Shown here: piece by piece, positions 1 through 7,380 of the stretch
Numbering within the stretch: position 1 is the first letter of the stretch
How the letters are laid out: each line of letters opens with the position of its first letter
Origin: JABHVE01 sp047517625
GTDB taxonomy: Bacteria > Pseudomonadota > Alphaproteobacteria > UBA2966 > CAIVPW01
Direction of reading: 5' to 3'
Assembly (NCBI GenBank): GCA_047517625.1
Contig: JAKZSO010000067.1
Span: forward strand, 1-11,470
DNA length: 11,470 nucleotides
Translations under genes and position numbers: made by a program
The notes under the pieces: generated by a model
Told to the model about the DNA's origin: nothing
Database searches by the model: none
What the model saw: only the letters and a program-made list of their open reading frames with translations

Positions 1-151
1 GCCCCCTATGGACTAACGGGACAACCCGCAACACCGCGTACCGCATCACAGAAAATGGACCAGTTTTACGCCGCCCTTTGGACCTATTTTGCTCCGCCGT
101 TGACACAAATGGATTCCCGGCCAGAAACGCCCCAAGTAATCCGGCCCAATC
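1..151. other. Non-coding stretch downstream of chaN
   Basis: No gene is supportable here. It lies beyond the stop codon of the last gene of the minus-strand operon. It contains a pair of imperfect 20-base direct repeats (listed separately) and a 4-base-stem mini hairpin, CGGG-ACAA-CCCG, at about 18-29. I see no strong intrinsic terminator (stable stem plus T run) for the operon. An isolated TTGACA on the plus strand at 100-105 has no matching -10 box. Confidence 0.5.
56..98. repeat. Two imperfect direct repeats, 20 bases, 23-base period
   Basis: The 20-base stretch at 56-75 (TGGACCAGTTTTACGCCGCC) recurs at 79-98 (TGGACCTATTTTGCTCCGCC) with 16 of 20 positions identical. Conserved parts are TGGACC, TTTT and CCGCC. 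There is no third copy on either side. It could be a tandem protein-binding site or a chance duplication; nothing in the sequence decides between these. Confidence 0.45.
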
Positions 152-1076
152 TCACTGGCAGGGCTCTGTCGCCGCGCTCGGGGGCACGCTTGGCGTAAAC
201 CACACATAGTCGTACGGCAGGCCGAGGTTGCCAAAAAGAACGGCGTAATCGCCGGGGACATCGAAATCCGCGGCGACCTCGACAAACGCCAGCGCCGCCA
301 CAGTGTCACGTGGGCGCATCAGGCCCAGCACCCACGGGACAGCCCGATCAGTGCGGGTGTGGCCGGACCCGGCGATCAGGATCGATTTGCCCGCCGCCGC
401 CAGTGCATCGGCCATCGATGAATCCCAAACCCGCTGGGCGGTGACCAGGGTGGCGATGGCGGAAACGTCCATGCCGCAGTGCGCACTGGTGAGTTCGGCG
501 ATGAGACCTCCTCGGCCTTCGGCTCCAGGGGCACGTTGAATCTAGTTCGGGCGGCGAACTCTGGCTCAAGGGCATCCGGTCCGCCGCGCACGGCACCACG
601 CAACACTGATTCTTCCGCGTTGCCGGCGATGATGGTCATGCCCGCCGTCAGCGCCGCCCCGGCAATCGGCTGGTATTTTTGCCGCCAATCTGGCCACCGC
701 CGCCAGCCCACCGCCCGGCCCAAACCCTCGGCCGTTCCGACCTCATCAAGATGCCGCGCCAGCGCCGGCGCCTGAGACTGGTCCAGCATTTCGAAGGCGA
801 CGGCTTGGAATCCTCCCGCCGCCCCCAACCCGGCGACGATCCGGGCCTGAAGCCGGTGGTGGTCGGGGTTGGTGTGAGTCTCACCCAGCAGAACGATGTT
901 GGCCGCCGAAAGTTTGGCGATCAAGTCGGCCGCGGAGAGGAACGCCGCCGCGGCCACATCCCAGACACTTCCGGCCAGCGGGTGATCCCGGCCTGCCAAC
1001 GACATCCAACGTTCCTGGGCGATGGCAGGGTCGCCGCCAGCAGAAAAATCAGCGCCGACACGGCCCAGGGCTTCAT
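152..1076 (-). pseudogene. ChaN-like (DUF399) haem-binding protein, two frameshifts
   Basis: This is a homologue of ChaN (PF04187), a secreted or membrane-anchored haem-binding protein family linked to iron uptake. The start is ATG at 1076, in an ATGA overlap with the upstream gene. It opens a clear signal peptide (MKPWAVSALIFLLAATLPS). The body then continues in a different frame with the family hallmarks: GRDHPLAGSVWDV, VLLGETHTNPDHHRLQ, a VAFEMLDQSQ motif and GWRRWPDWRQKYQP. A second change of frame follows before TSAHCGMD, IAGSGHTRTDRAVP, FVEV and the family-typical DYVWFTP near the C-terminus. The junctions lie at about 1014-1027 and 503-515. Both need a -1 shift, that is, one missing base each. 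Restoring both gives about 308 residues, close to normal family length. No slippery heptamer is visible, so programmed shifting is unlikely. It is either a decaying gene or contains sequence errors. Family call is firm; functional state is unknown. Confidence 0.8.
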
Positions 1077-1492
1077 CCCGTGATGCGGAAAAAAATAACG
1101 GTAACAATTGCCAACTGGGAAAGGTTTATGGCCACGCTTGCCCTGTGCAGGCGCTGAAACGTGGCCGCGGCGGCGTCGCCAGCATCCCGGGCTTCTCGGG
1201 CTCGCACGACCCGGGGCCGCAGAAAAATAAGCACCAGGGCAAAGGTGATACCGTTGGCGGCAAGAACGATCGCTTCGGTTGACCCGGTGACCATCAACGA
1301 GGCGCCGACGCTTAAAACCGCCATGACCCGGTAGTAATAGGGAAAGGTGGTGCGGATGACTTCCGCGCCACCGGCTTCTGACATGCGCGTAAAGGCGATG
1401 GGGGTAAGAACAAAGGCGAAGAAAACCATGCCCCCCATCATCAACGCGGTGAGGAAGATGCCAAAGGCCTCGAAGGTCGCCCAATCCAACAC
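1073..1492 (-). CDS. DUF4149 / TMEM205-like four-helix membrane protein
   Basis: This is a small integral membrane protein of about 139 residues with four predicted helices, at about residues 8-30, 50-70, 73-93 and 117-138. The first helix ends in the VLTPIAF segment, and the last is preceded by HRASVAINLSQL. Both patterns are typical of DUF4149 (TMEM205-like) proteins, whose biochemical role is unknown. The frame is open back to an ATG at 1555, which would give 160 residues. That would overlap the upstream gene by about 60 bases with a non-membrane, Gly-rich leader, so I prefer GTG at 1492, three bases after the upstream TGA. No strong Shine-Dalgarno is visible, which fits translational coupling. 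Its stop overlaps the chaN start (ATGA). Its position at the operon end suggests a co-expressed accessory protein, not a core antiporter subunit. Confidence 0.7.
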   Translation of the reverse strand: MLDWATFEAFGIFLTALMMGGMVFFAFVLTPIAFTRMSEAGGAEVIRTTFPYYYRVMAVLSVGASLMVTGSTEAIVLAANGITFALVLIFLRPRVVRAREARDAGDAAAATFQRLHRASVAINLSQLAIVTVIFFRITG

Positions 1493-1494
1493 TG

Positions 1495-3240
1495 TCAGCC
1501 CGCGCCGCGAACCAAATACAGCACCAGGAACCCCGCCAGAATTGCCGCCGTCCACAGGATCGTAGCACCCGTAGGCAGAATTCGCGCCAGGGTTCCGTTG
1601 GGCTTCAAAAAGCGGTCAATCACAGGCGCCGTTATCTCGCGCATGGCCTCGCCGAAATTGGTCACCAGGAACAGGATATTTCCCATCGCCACCTTGGCCG
1701 CGCGGGGGCCCGCCCAGCGGTACAGCCACTCCACATCGATGTTCACGGATTTCAGCTCCGGCGGGTAAATGCCGCTGAGTTTCAGCCAGATGAACGCCAA
1801 CGCCGAGAACATCAGCAATTGGGTTTGCAGCATGACGTGGGAGTAAGTGTACGGCGTGTACTCCACCGTCCACGGCAGCAGCGAATACAGGAACGCCGGG
1901 TACGAGCCTAAGAAAATGCACCCCGCGGCGGCCAGGACCATGGCCAGCATCATGGTGCCGGGGGGCTCGGTGGTGCGGATGCCGGAGTCGTGGGCGAAGA
2001 AGGCAAAGAACGGGATCTTGATCCCAGCGTGGTGGAAGACTCCGGCCGAGGAGAACAACAGGGCGAACCAAATCCAGGTGTGGCCGTCCTCCAGCAACGC
2101 CGCCATCACCATGGCCTTGGAAACGAACCCGCTGAATAGCGGGAAGGCGGAAATGGATGCCGCACCGACCATGCACAGAATCGCGGTCTTCGGCATTGTT
2201 TTGTAAAGCCCGCCCAGCTCGCTGCCCTTGACTGTCCCCGTACGGAATAACACCGCCCCCATGGTCATGAACAACAGGCCTTTGAACAGCACCTCGTTGA
2301 AGGCGTGGGCCACCGCGCCGTTCAACGCCAATTCAGTGCCGATGCCGATGCCCACCACCATGAACCCGATCTGGTTGATCATGCTGTAGCTCAACACCCG
2401 GCGCAGGTCGTTTTCGATCACCGCATAAAAGATTGGGAAGATCGTCATCAAAGCACCGATGTAGATCAACAACTCGATGCCGGGAAATCCCCGGGCCAGG
2501 GCATAGATCGCGACCTTGGTGGTGAACATGGACAAGAACACGGTGCCGGTGGGCGACGATTCCGGGTAGGCGTCAGTGATCCAATTGTGGAGGAAGGGGA
2601 ACCCCGCCTTGATGCCAAAGGCCAGGAAGATCAACCAGCCTTGCAATCCGGTCAGGCCCACGTAATCAAAGGACAAGCCCCCCGTCTTGGTCAGGTGCAC
2701 AAGCGCCCCGGCCAGCAGCAGTAACCCCGAAGCCACATGGATCACCAGATATCGCGTCCCCGCACCGGCGGCGCCAGGGCCGCCACCCGCCCACACCAGA
2801 AACGCCGACGAGACCGCCATGGCCTCCCAGAAAAAGAACAAAGTCAGGAAGTCGCCGGCGAAAACCGCGCCAAGAGCGCTGCCGGCGTAAGTCAAAGCCG
2901 CTACCTGCTGGACCGAGTCTTTGACTTTCAAGGCGTAGATGACACCGAGCAGGGCGCCGACATGGAACAGCAGTCCGAACAACAGGCTGAGCCGGTCGAC
3001 CCGCAACAACGACAAGTCCATATCGAACACGGCGTAGGTCCAGGATTCTCCCGGCCCCAGCGATGTCAAATTCCATAGGCCAACCAGGGGCGTCAAAATC
3101 ATGATCGTCTGGCGGGCGCCAACATGGTAGCGGCCCCTTACCAGCGCGATCAACAACGCCCCGGTGAAAAAGATGAGCGCCGGGGGCAAGCCCAAAATGG
3201 TGCCCCATTCGATTGCAAGGGGAAATGCCTCGCGGACCAT
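1495..3240 (-). CDS. Third NuoL/MrpD-like antiporter subunit with C-terminal extension
   Basis: This 581-residue polytopic membrane protein belongs to the proton-conducting antiporter family (PF00361) shared by NuoL/M/N, MrpA/D and MbhH. The channel residues of the family are in place: Glu139 in FFFWEAMA, Lys211 in GIKAGFPFLHNW, Lys242, His312, Lys320 and Lys375 in GFVSKA. The usual NDxKR motif reads NDLRR (278-281), so the Lys is Arg. Beyond the conserved 14-helix core, residues of about 430-581 carry VNIDVEWLYRW (about 514-524), then a long stretch ending in a final hydrophobic helix (about 560-578). This resembles the lateral helix plus anchor helix of NuoL-type proteins. The ATG at 3240 shares one base with the upstream TGA (TGATG). 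It probably replaces the N-terminal half of a classical MrpA; that assignment is inference, so I give no symbol. Confidence 0.88.
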   Translation of the reverse strand: MVREAFPLAIEWGTILGLPPALIFFTGALLIALVRGRYHVGARQTIMILTPLVGLWNLTSLGPGESWTYAVFDMDLSLLRVDRLSLLFGLLFHVGALLGVIYALKVKDSVQQVAALTYAGSALGAVFAGDFLTLFFFWEAMAVSSAFLVWAGGGPGAAGAGTRYLVIHVASGLLLLAGALVHLTKTGGLSFDYVGLTGLQGWLIFLAFGIKAGFPFLHNWITDAYPESSPTGTVFLSMFTTKVAIYALARGFPGIELLIYIGALMTIFPIFYAVIENDLRRVLSYSMINQIGFMVVGIGIGTELALNGAVAHAFNEVLFKGLLFMTMGAVLFRTGTVKGSELGGLYKTMPKTAILCMVGAASISAFPLFSGFVSKAMVMAALLEDGHTWIWFALLFSSAGVFHHAGIKIPFFAFFAHDSGIRTTEPPGTMMLAMVLAAAGCIFLGSYPAFLYSLLPWTVEYTPYTYSHVMLQTQLLMFSALAFIWLKLSGIYPPELKSVNIDVEWLYRWAGPRAAKVAMGNILFLVTNFGEAMREITAPVIDRFLKPNGTLARILPTGATILWTAAILAGFLVLYLVRGAG

Positions 3241-3614
3241 CAGGTCGCCTCGTCGCCGGGTTTTTGATCGCCATCGGAAGTCTTCGCGTCATCCGGGTCG
3301 TAAAAGTCCTCGGACCGCATGGTCAGCCGGCGCAGGCCTTTGCCCATGATCACCAGGGCGACGCAGGAAACGAACCCGTACAGCGCGAACGAGCCGACAA
3401 ACTCCAGGGATGCGGCGCGCTCAGCCAGATGGTGGACGGCTTCGCCTCCGTCTTCCAGTGTGACACTGCTGCCAAGCGGCCGGTAAATTTCGTAGCCGAC
3501 AATGGCGATGCAAGCCCCGAGAAATCCCCACAACACGCCCTTGACGTTGCCGGGCTTGTCCAAAAACCGCGGCGGCTCGGGCGGGGGTTCGCCTGTTTCG
3601 GGTTCAGTGGTCAT
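3240..3614 (-). CDS. Unrecognised two-helix membrane protein within the antiporter operon
   Basis: This is a 124-residue protein of no family I can name. The N-terminus is Pro/Glu-rich and cytoplasmic-looking (residues 1-20). A first hydrophobic helix spans about 27-45 and ends in a YEIYRPLG turn. A loop with two adjacent His (61-62) leads to a second helix at about 71-91 (FVGSFALYGFVSCVALVI). After this come a basic stretch (KGLRRLTMR) and a strongly acidic tail (SEDFYDPDDA onward). The ATG at 3614 lies 9 bases after the stop of one antiporter subunit, and its TGA overlaps the ATG of the next, so it is translated in the middle of the complex. This position argues strongly for a structural or assembly subunit of this particular Mrp-like complex. 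It matches none of MrpA-G by length or motif. Confidence 0.75.
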   Translation of the reverse strand: MTTEPETGEPPPEPPRFLDKPGNVKGVLWGFLGACIAIVGYEIYRPLGSSVTLEDGGEAVHHLAERAASLEFVGSFALYGFVSCVALVIMGKGLRRLTMRSEDFYDPDDAKTSDGDQKPGDEAT

Positions 3615-3623
3615 GGCGGCCGT

Positions 3624-5123
3624 CTAAAACCCCCGGAAATCGATGGTGTCCAAGAATCCAAAAATGGGCTCGGCGGCGAAGAATAACAGCACGGAAATTG
3701 ATGCGGTGAGACTGACCGCCGCCACCATCGGCCACCGCGCCTCCCCCGCCATAACTGTTGCTTGCCCGGGGCCGGCCTGGTTGCGCGGGCCGCCATAAAA
3801 CGCCCGCACAGCGGGGGGCAGCAAATACCCGAGGGATAATAGCGAGCCCCCTAAAATCACCAAGAACATAACGATCTGATCGCTGTCCAACGCGGCCAGA
3901 GCCAAATACCATTTGCCCCAAAAGCCGCCGGTGAACGGCAGCCCGGCAACGCTAAGGCTGGCCACCAGGAATGCGGTCATGGTGATGGGCATGATGCGGC
4001 CGACGCCATTCATTTCCGAGACCTTGGTTTTGTGGAGGGTCACCATCACCGCGCCGGCGCAAAAGAACAGCGTGATCTTGGCAAACGCGTGGGCGGCGAT
4101 GTGCATGCCCCCGGCAATGGCGCCAATTTTGGTGACCAACATGGCACCCAAGACGATGTAGGCGAGCTGGCTGATGGTGGAATAGGCCAGCCGCCGTTTC
4201 AGGTTGTCTTCACGCAGGGCAAAAATTCCGGCGGCGATGAGTGTGAAGGCGGCCAGGTACATCAACGCCCGGCCGATGCCAAAACTCGCCAACGTCTCAA
4301 CCCCGAAGGTGTAGATCGTGACTTTCAGGACCGTGAACACCCCTAGTTTGACCACCGCCACCGCATGCAACAAAGCGCTGACCGGGGTGGGGGCGACCAT
4401 GGCCGCCGGCAGCCAGCGGTGAAACGGCATCAACCCCGCCTTGCCGGTGCCCAGTACCATCAGCACAAGCAACGCCGCCAAGATCCCGGGTGTCACGCCG
4501 AAAAGCAGTGCGCCACCGCTGACGAACACCCCGCCGGGGACGAAATCGGTGGTGCCGGTCAAGATCCATATCCAGGCGATCGCCACCAGCATCATGGTCA
4601 GCGATGTACCCAGCAGCAGGCCGACGTAAACCCGCCCGGCCCGGCGGCTTTCCTCGCCGCCGTTGTGGGTCACCAAGGGGATCGTCGACAGGGTCAGGGC
4701 CTCGTAAAACACATACAGCGTGATCAAGTTCGAGGCGAACGCGGCGCCGGTGACGGCCCCCAACGCCAGGGCGAAAAAAATGTAGAACCGGGTTTGGTTG
4801 CTCTCGTTGTGGGCGCGCATATAACCGATGGAAAAGACCGTGGTGACGAACCACAAGAAACTGGCGATCAGGGCGAACCCCAGCCCCAAAGGCTCAACCC
4901 GAAACCCCAACGAAATCCCCGGCAAAAATTCGAACAAAATCAACGCCGGGCGGTCGCCGTTCGCGACGCCTGGGACCAACGACACGGCCAAGGCGAACAG
5001 TACGGCGGCGGCGACCAGGCTTGCCCCTTCCCGCAGGTTTGGCCTGTGGCGAAAAACCGCGATTGCCAACACGCCGAGCAGCGGGGTCAGGAGCGCGGCG
5101 GAGATAATCCAGGATTCGGTCAT
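3624..5123 (-). CDS. Second MrpD/NuoM-like proton-conducting antiporter subunit
   Basis: This is a 499-residue membrane protein of family PF00361. It has the complete charged-residue set: Glu141 (TLYVFYEALTLS), Lys228 (GTGKAGLMPFHRWLP), His253 and Lys259 in the signature APTPVSALLHAVAVVKLGVF, Lys309 in EDNLKRRLAYSTISQ, His345, Lys349 and Lys404 (GFWGKWY). The ATPVSALLHA-type motif is closer to NuoM/NuoL and MrpA than that of the neighbouring D subunit. The start is ATG at 5123, in a four-base ATGA overlap with the upstream mnhD. The frame is open further upstream, but that part is only antisense-like read-through of mnhD and lacks membrane character. Length and helix count fit the standard 14-helix core without a lateral-helix extension. 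It is expected to be one of three ion-conducting subunits of the complex; ion specificity cannot be read from the sequence. Confidence 0.92.
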   Translation of the reverse strand: MTESWIISAALLTPLLGVLAIAVFRHRPNLREGASLVAAAVLFALAVSLVPGVANGDRPALILFEFLPGISLGFRVEPLGLGFALIASFLWFVTTVFSIGYMRAHNESNQTRFYIFFALALGAVTGAAFASNLITLYVFYEALTLSTIPLVTHNGGEESRRAGRVYVGLLLGTSLTMMLVAIAWIWILTGTTDFVPGGVFVSGGALLFGVTPGILAALLVLMVLGTGKAGLMPFHRWLPAAMVAPTPVSALLHAVAVVKLGVFTVLKVTIYTFGVETLASFGIGRALMYLAAFTLIAAGIFALREDNLKRRLAYSTISQLAYIVLGAMLVTKIGAIAGGMHIAAHAFAKITLFFCAGAVMVTLHKTKVSEMNGVGRIMPITMTAFLVASLSVAGLPFTGGFWGKWYLALAALDSDQIVMFLVILGGSLLSLGYLLPPAVRAFYGGPRNQAGPGQATVMAGEARWPMVAAVSLTASISVLLFFAAEPIFGFLDTIDFRGF

Positions 5124-6598
5124 GGCATTTGGGCCAGGACAAGCGCCGCGGCTTTTCCAGCCACCGCTACGGGAAACGACGAATCGATGCCGAAGTAAAC
5201 CGATCCGGCGGCCAGCGCCCACAACGGCAGGACCATGATCAAGGGGGCTTCTTGGATGCCTTCGGCGGCGGGGTTCGGCGGGCCAAAATACACGGCGTCG
5301 ATGATCCGCCAGATGTACCACACGGCCAGGATGGAGCTGGCAACGATGACCACTGCCAGCGGCCACCACGCGCGCTCAATGGCGCCGGTGACCAAGTACC
5401 ATTTGCTGACGAACCCGGCCGTCAACGGCACGCCGATCAAGCTCAGGCCCGCGGCGGTAAATCCGGCCATGGTCCAGGGCATGCGTTTGGCCAACCCACT
5501 CAGCGTGTTGAGGTGGGTGGCGCCGACTTGCAGCATCACACAGCCCATGGCCAAGAACACCGCGCCCTTAGCCATGGCGTGGTTGAACATGTGAAGGATG
5601 CCGCCGGTGAGGCCGCTGGCATTTCCCAGGCCAACCCCCAGAATGACGTAGCCGATGTGGGCGACGCTGGAGAAGGCCAACAGGCGTTTTGCGTCGTTTT
5701 GGAAGACGGCGCTGGCCGAAGCAATGAGAATTCCGATGGCCGCCAGGACTGCAATGGCGGCGCCCAGGGGCAGTGCAACGTAGGCGAAGTCGGCGCCGAA
5801 AATCATGATGAAGCGCAGCAATAAATAGGCGGCGACCTTGGTGGCGGTCCCAGCCAGCAATGCGCTGACCACAGACGGCGCGTAGGCGTAGGCCCCCGGC
5901 AGCCAATAGTGCAACGGGAATACGGCGGCCTTCAGGGCGATCCCGACGGTGAGAAAAGCGAACGCCGTCAGAACCGTGCGCGAGCCATGGATGCCGTGGA
6001 TGCGCTCGGCCATGTCGGCCATGTTCAGCGTCCCGGTCATGGCGTACAGCAGGCCGATGCCGATCAGAATAAACGTGGCGCCGACCGTACCCAGCACCAG
6101 GTACTGAAAGGCCGCGGTGAGTGCCCGGCGGTCCTTGCCCATGGCGATCAGGGCGTAGGACGCAAGGGATGCGATTTCCAGAAAAACGAAAACGTTGAAC
6201 GCATCACCGGTAATGGCGATGCCGTACAGGCCTGTCAGCAACAGCATCACCAGGGCGTAAAAAAGATGCTGGTGGCCTTCGCCGATTTCTTTTCGCACGC
6301 TGGGTCCAGCAAACAGCAGCACGGCCGAACTGATCCCGCCGACGATGACCAGGACGAAGGCGTTCAAAGCATCGATGCGGTATTCGATCCCCCACGGCGG
6401 TGCCCAGCCGCCGAAGAAATATCGGATTGGGCCGTTGTCCAGGACTTGCACCAGCAGCGCCAACGAAATCGCGAAGGCGATCCACGTCACCGCCAGGGCC
6501 AGCACCCAGGCCAGGTTGCCCCGGCGCAGCAGAATAGCCAGAGGCGCGGCAAACAGTGGCAAGACCACTTGCAGCGCGGGTAGCTGGGCCGAGATCAC
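5120..6598 (-). CDS. mnhD: Na+/H+ antiporter subunit D (MnhD/MrpD)
   Basis: This 492-residue protein of family PF00361 is the subunit in the canonical position directly after MnhC, so I take it as the true MrpD/MbhH equivalent. Key residues are Glu141 (NVFVFLEIASLASYALI), Lys223 (ALKAAVFPLHYWLPGAY), Lys254, Lys304 (NDAKRLLAFSS), His337 and His340, Lys344 and Lys399 (GFVSKWYL). The APSVVSALLAGTATKVAAYL stretch is the MrpD-type version of the family signature. The start is GTG at 6598 in a GTGA overlap with the mnhC stop. The protein is full length, with no missing motif. In Mrp complexes MrpD is one of the large membrane subunits that carry the proton pathway; it works only as part of the whole complex. 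Confidence 0.93.
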   Translation of the reverse strand: MISAQLPALQVVLPLFAAPLAILLRRGNLAWVLALAVTWIAFAISLALLVQVLDNGPIRYFFGGWAPPWGIEYRIDALNAFVLVIVGGISSAVLLFAGPSVRKEIGEGHQHLFYALVMLLLTGLYGIAITGDAFNVFVFLEIASLASYALIAMGKDRRALTAAFQYLVLGTVGATFILIGIGLLYAMTGTLNMADMAERIHGIHGSRTVLTAFAFLTVGIALKAAVFPLHYWLPGAYAYAPSVVSALLAGTATKVAAYLLLRFIMIFGADFAYVALPLGAAIAVLAAIGILIASASAVFQNDAKRLLAFSSVAHIGYVILGVGLGNASGLTGGILHMFNHAMAKGAVFLAMGCVMLQVGATHLNTLSGLAKRMPWTMAGFTAAGLSLIGVPLTAGFVSKWYLVTGAIERAWWPLAVVIVASSILAVWYIWRIIDAVYFGPPNPAAEGIQEAPLIMVLPLWALAAGSVYFGIDSSFPVAVAGKAAALVLAQMP

Positions 6599-6957
6599 GG
6601 GGCGCGCTCCGCCTCTCGGATCAAATCCTCCTGAATGGTGCCATAGGATCGGTGGATGCGGACAACCAAACTCAACGCCAACGCCGAGGTCGAAACCGAC
6701 ACCACGATGGCGGTCAGGATCAGTACGTGGGGCAGGGGATTGGAATAAATCGCATCAGCCCCGCCGTGCAAAATTATCGGCGCCGTGCCGTCCGAGATTT
6801 TACCGACCGAAATGAAGAACAGAAAAACCGATGACTGAAAAATGTTCAGGCCGATGATCTTTTTCACCAGGTTTCCGCGGACGATGACGATGTACAGGCC
6901 GATCATCATCAGGGTGATGAAAATCCAATAGTTATAGACCCCCAGGAACGCCACCAT
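6595..6957 (-). CDS. mnhC: Na+/H+ antiporter subunit C (MnhC/MrpC, NuoK-like)
   Basis: This 120-residue protein has three hydrophobic helices (about 8-27, 35-51 and 78-100), the NuoK/MrpC layout. Family signatures are RGNLVKKIIGLNIFQSSV in the first half and YSNPLPHVLILTAIVVSV in the second. NPLPxxLxLTAIV is the diagnostic MrpC motif. The C-terminal 20 residues form a charged cytoplasmic tail. The ATG at 6957 is three bases after the TAG of mnhB, and the stop overlaps the GTG of mnhD. It forms part of the central membrane core that bridges the antiporter-like subunits in Mrp and complex I structures. Confidence 0.93.
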   Translation of the reverse strand: MVAFLGVYNYWIFITLMMIGLYIVIVRGNLVKKIIGLNIFQSSVFLFFISVGKISDGTAPIILHGGADAIYSNPLPHVLILTAIVVSVSTSALALSLVVRIHRSYGTIQEDLIREAERAP

Positions 6958-6960
6958 TGG

Positions 6961-7380
6961 CTAACCATCGACCTCGGCAAAGGCCAGATAGATGGCGACC
7001 ATGACGGCGGAGACCGTCATGCCGACTCCCAGCTCGACCAGGAAAATCCCCATCTTTTGGCCGGCGACAAAATCCGCGCCCAGAACGCCATACTCCAAAA
7101 AGTTGGCGCCGAAGAAAAACGAGGCAGCCCCGGTGCCAAAATACAGCAGCACCCCCAAAGCCATGAGCGTGCTGACCAGCCATTCCGGGGCGACGCGCCT
7201 GGCGGGTTCCGGGCCGAACACCAGGGCATACAGAATGAACCCGGCGGCGAAGATCACCCCCGCCTGAAAGCCGCCGCCGGGACCCGTTTCCCCGTGGAAT
7301 TGGACATAAAGCCCAAACAGCAAAATCAGTGGGATCAGCAGCTTGGACACCACCCGAACAATGAGATGCTGGGTATTCAT
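6961..7380 (-). CDS. mnhB: Na+/H+ antiporter subunit B (MnhB/MrpB)
   Basis: This 139-residue membrane protein matches the MnhB family (PF04039). The hallmark is FHGETGPGGGFQAGV at about 28-42, corresponding to the HGxxxPGGGFQ motif of MrpB. It is followed by three further hydrophobic helices and the late segment VELGVGMTVSAVMVAIYLAF. Length is normal for the family. The ATG at 7380 overlaps the upstream stop as ATGA. The upstream DUF4040 gene supplies the MbhE-like domain that pairs with MrpB, as expected for a complete Mrp core. Confidence 0.93.
   Translation of the reverse strand: MNTQHLIVRVVSKLLIPLILLFGLYVQFHGETGPGGGFQAGVIFAAGFILYALVFGPEPARRVAPEWLVSTLMALGVLLYFGTGAASFFFGANFLEYGVLGADFVAGQKMGIFLVELGVGMTVSAVMVAIYLAFAEVDG

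Noticed and set aside
100..128. TTGACA on the plus strand as a promoter -35 box
   Set aside because: The bases 17 further on (AGAAAC) do not resemble a -10 box, and no plus-strand gene follows.
505..515. Programmed ribosomal frameshift in chaN
   Set aside because: Neither junction has a slippery heptamer, and chaN families elsewhere are single-frame genes; mutation or sequence error is simpler.
4365..5198. 277-residue plus-strand frame opposite two antiporter genes
   Set aside because: Its Gln/Arg/His-rich composition is that of antisense to membrane-protein codons; no domain was recognised.
5124..5369. Upstream extension of the second pump subunit frame
   Set aside because: It lies wholly inside mnhD in another frame, is Arg-rich and not membrane-like; the ATGA overlap at 5120-5123 gives the start.
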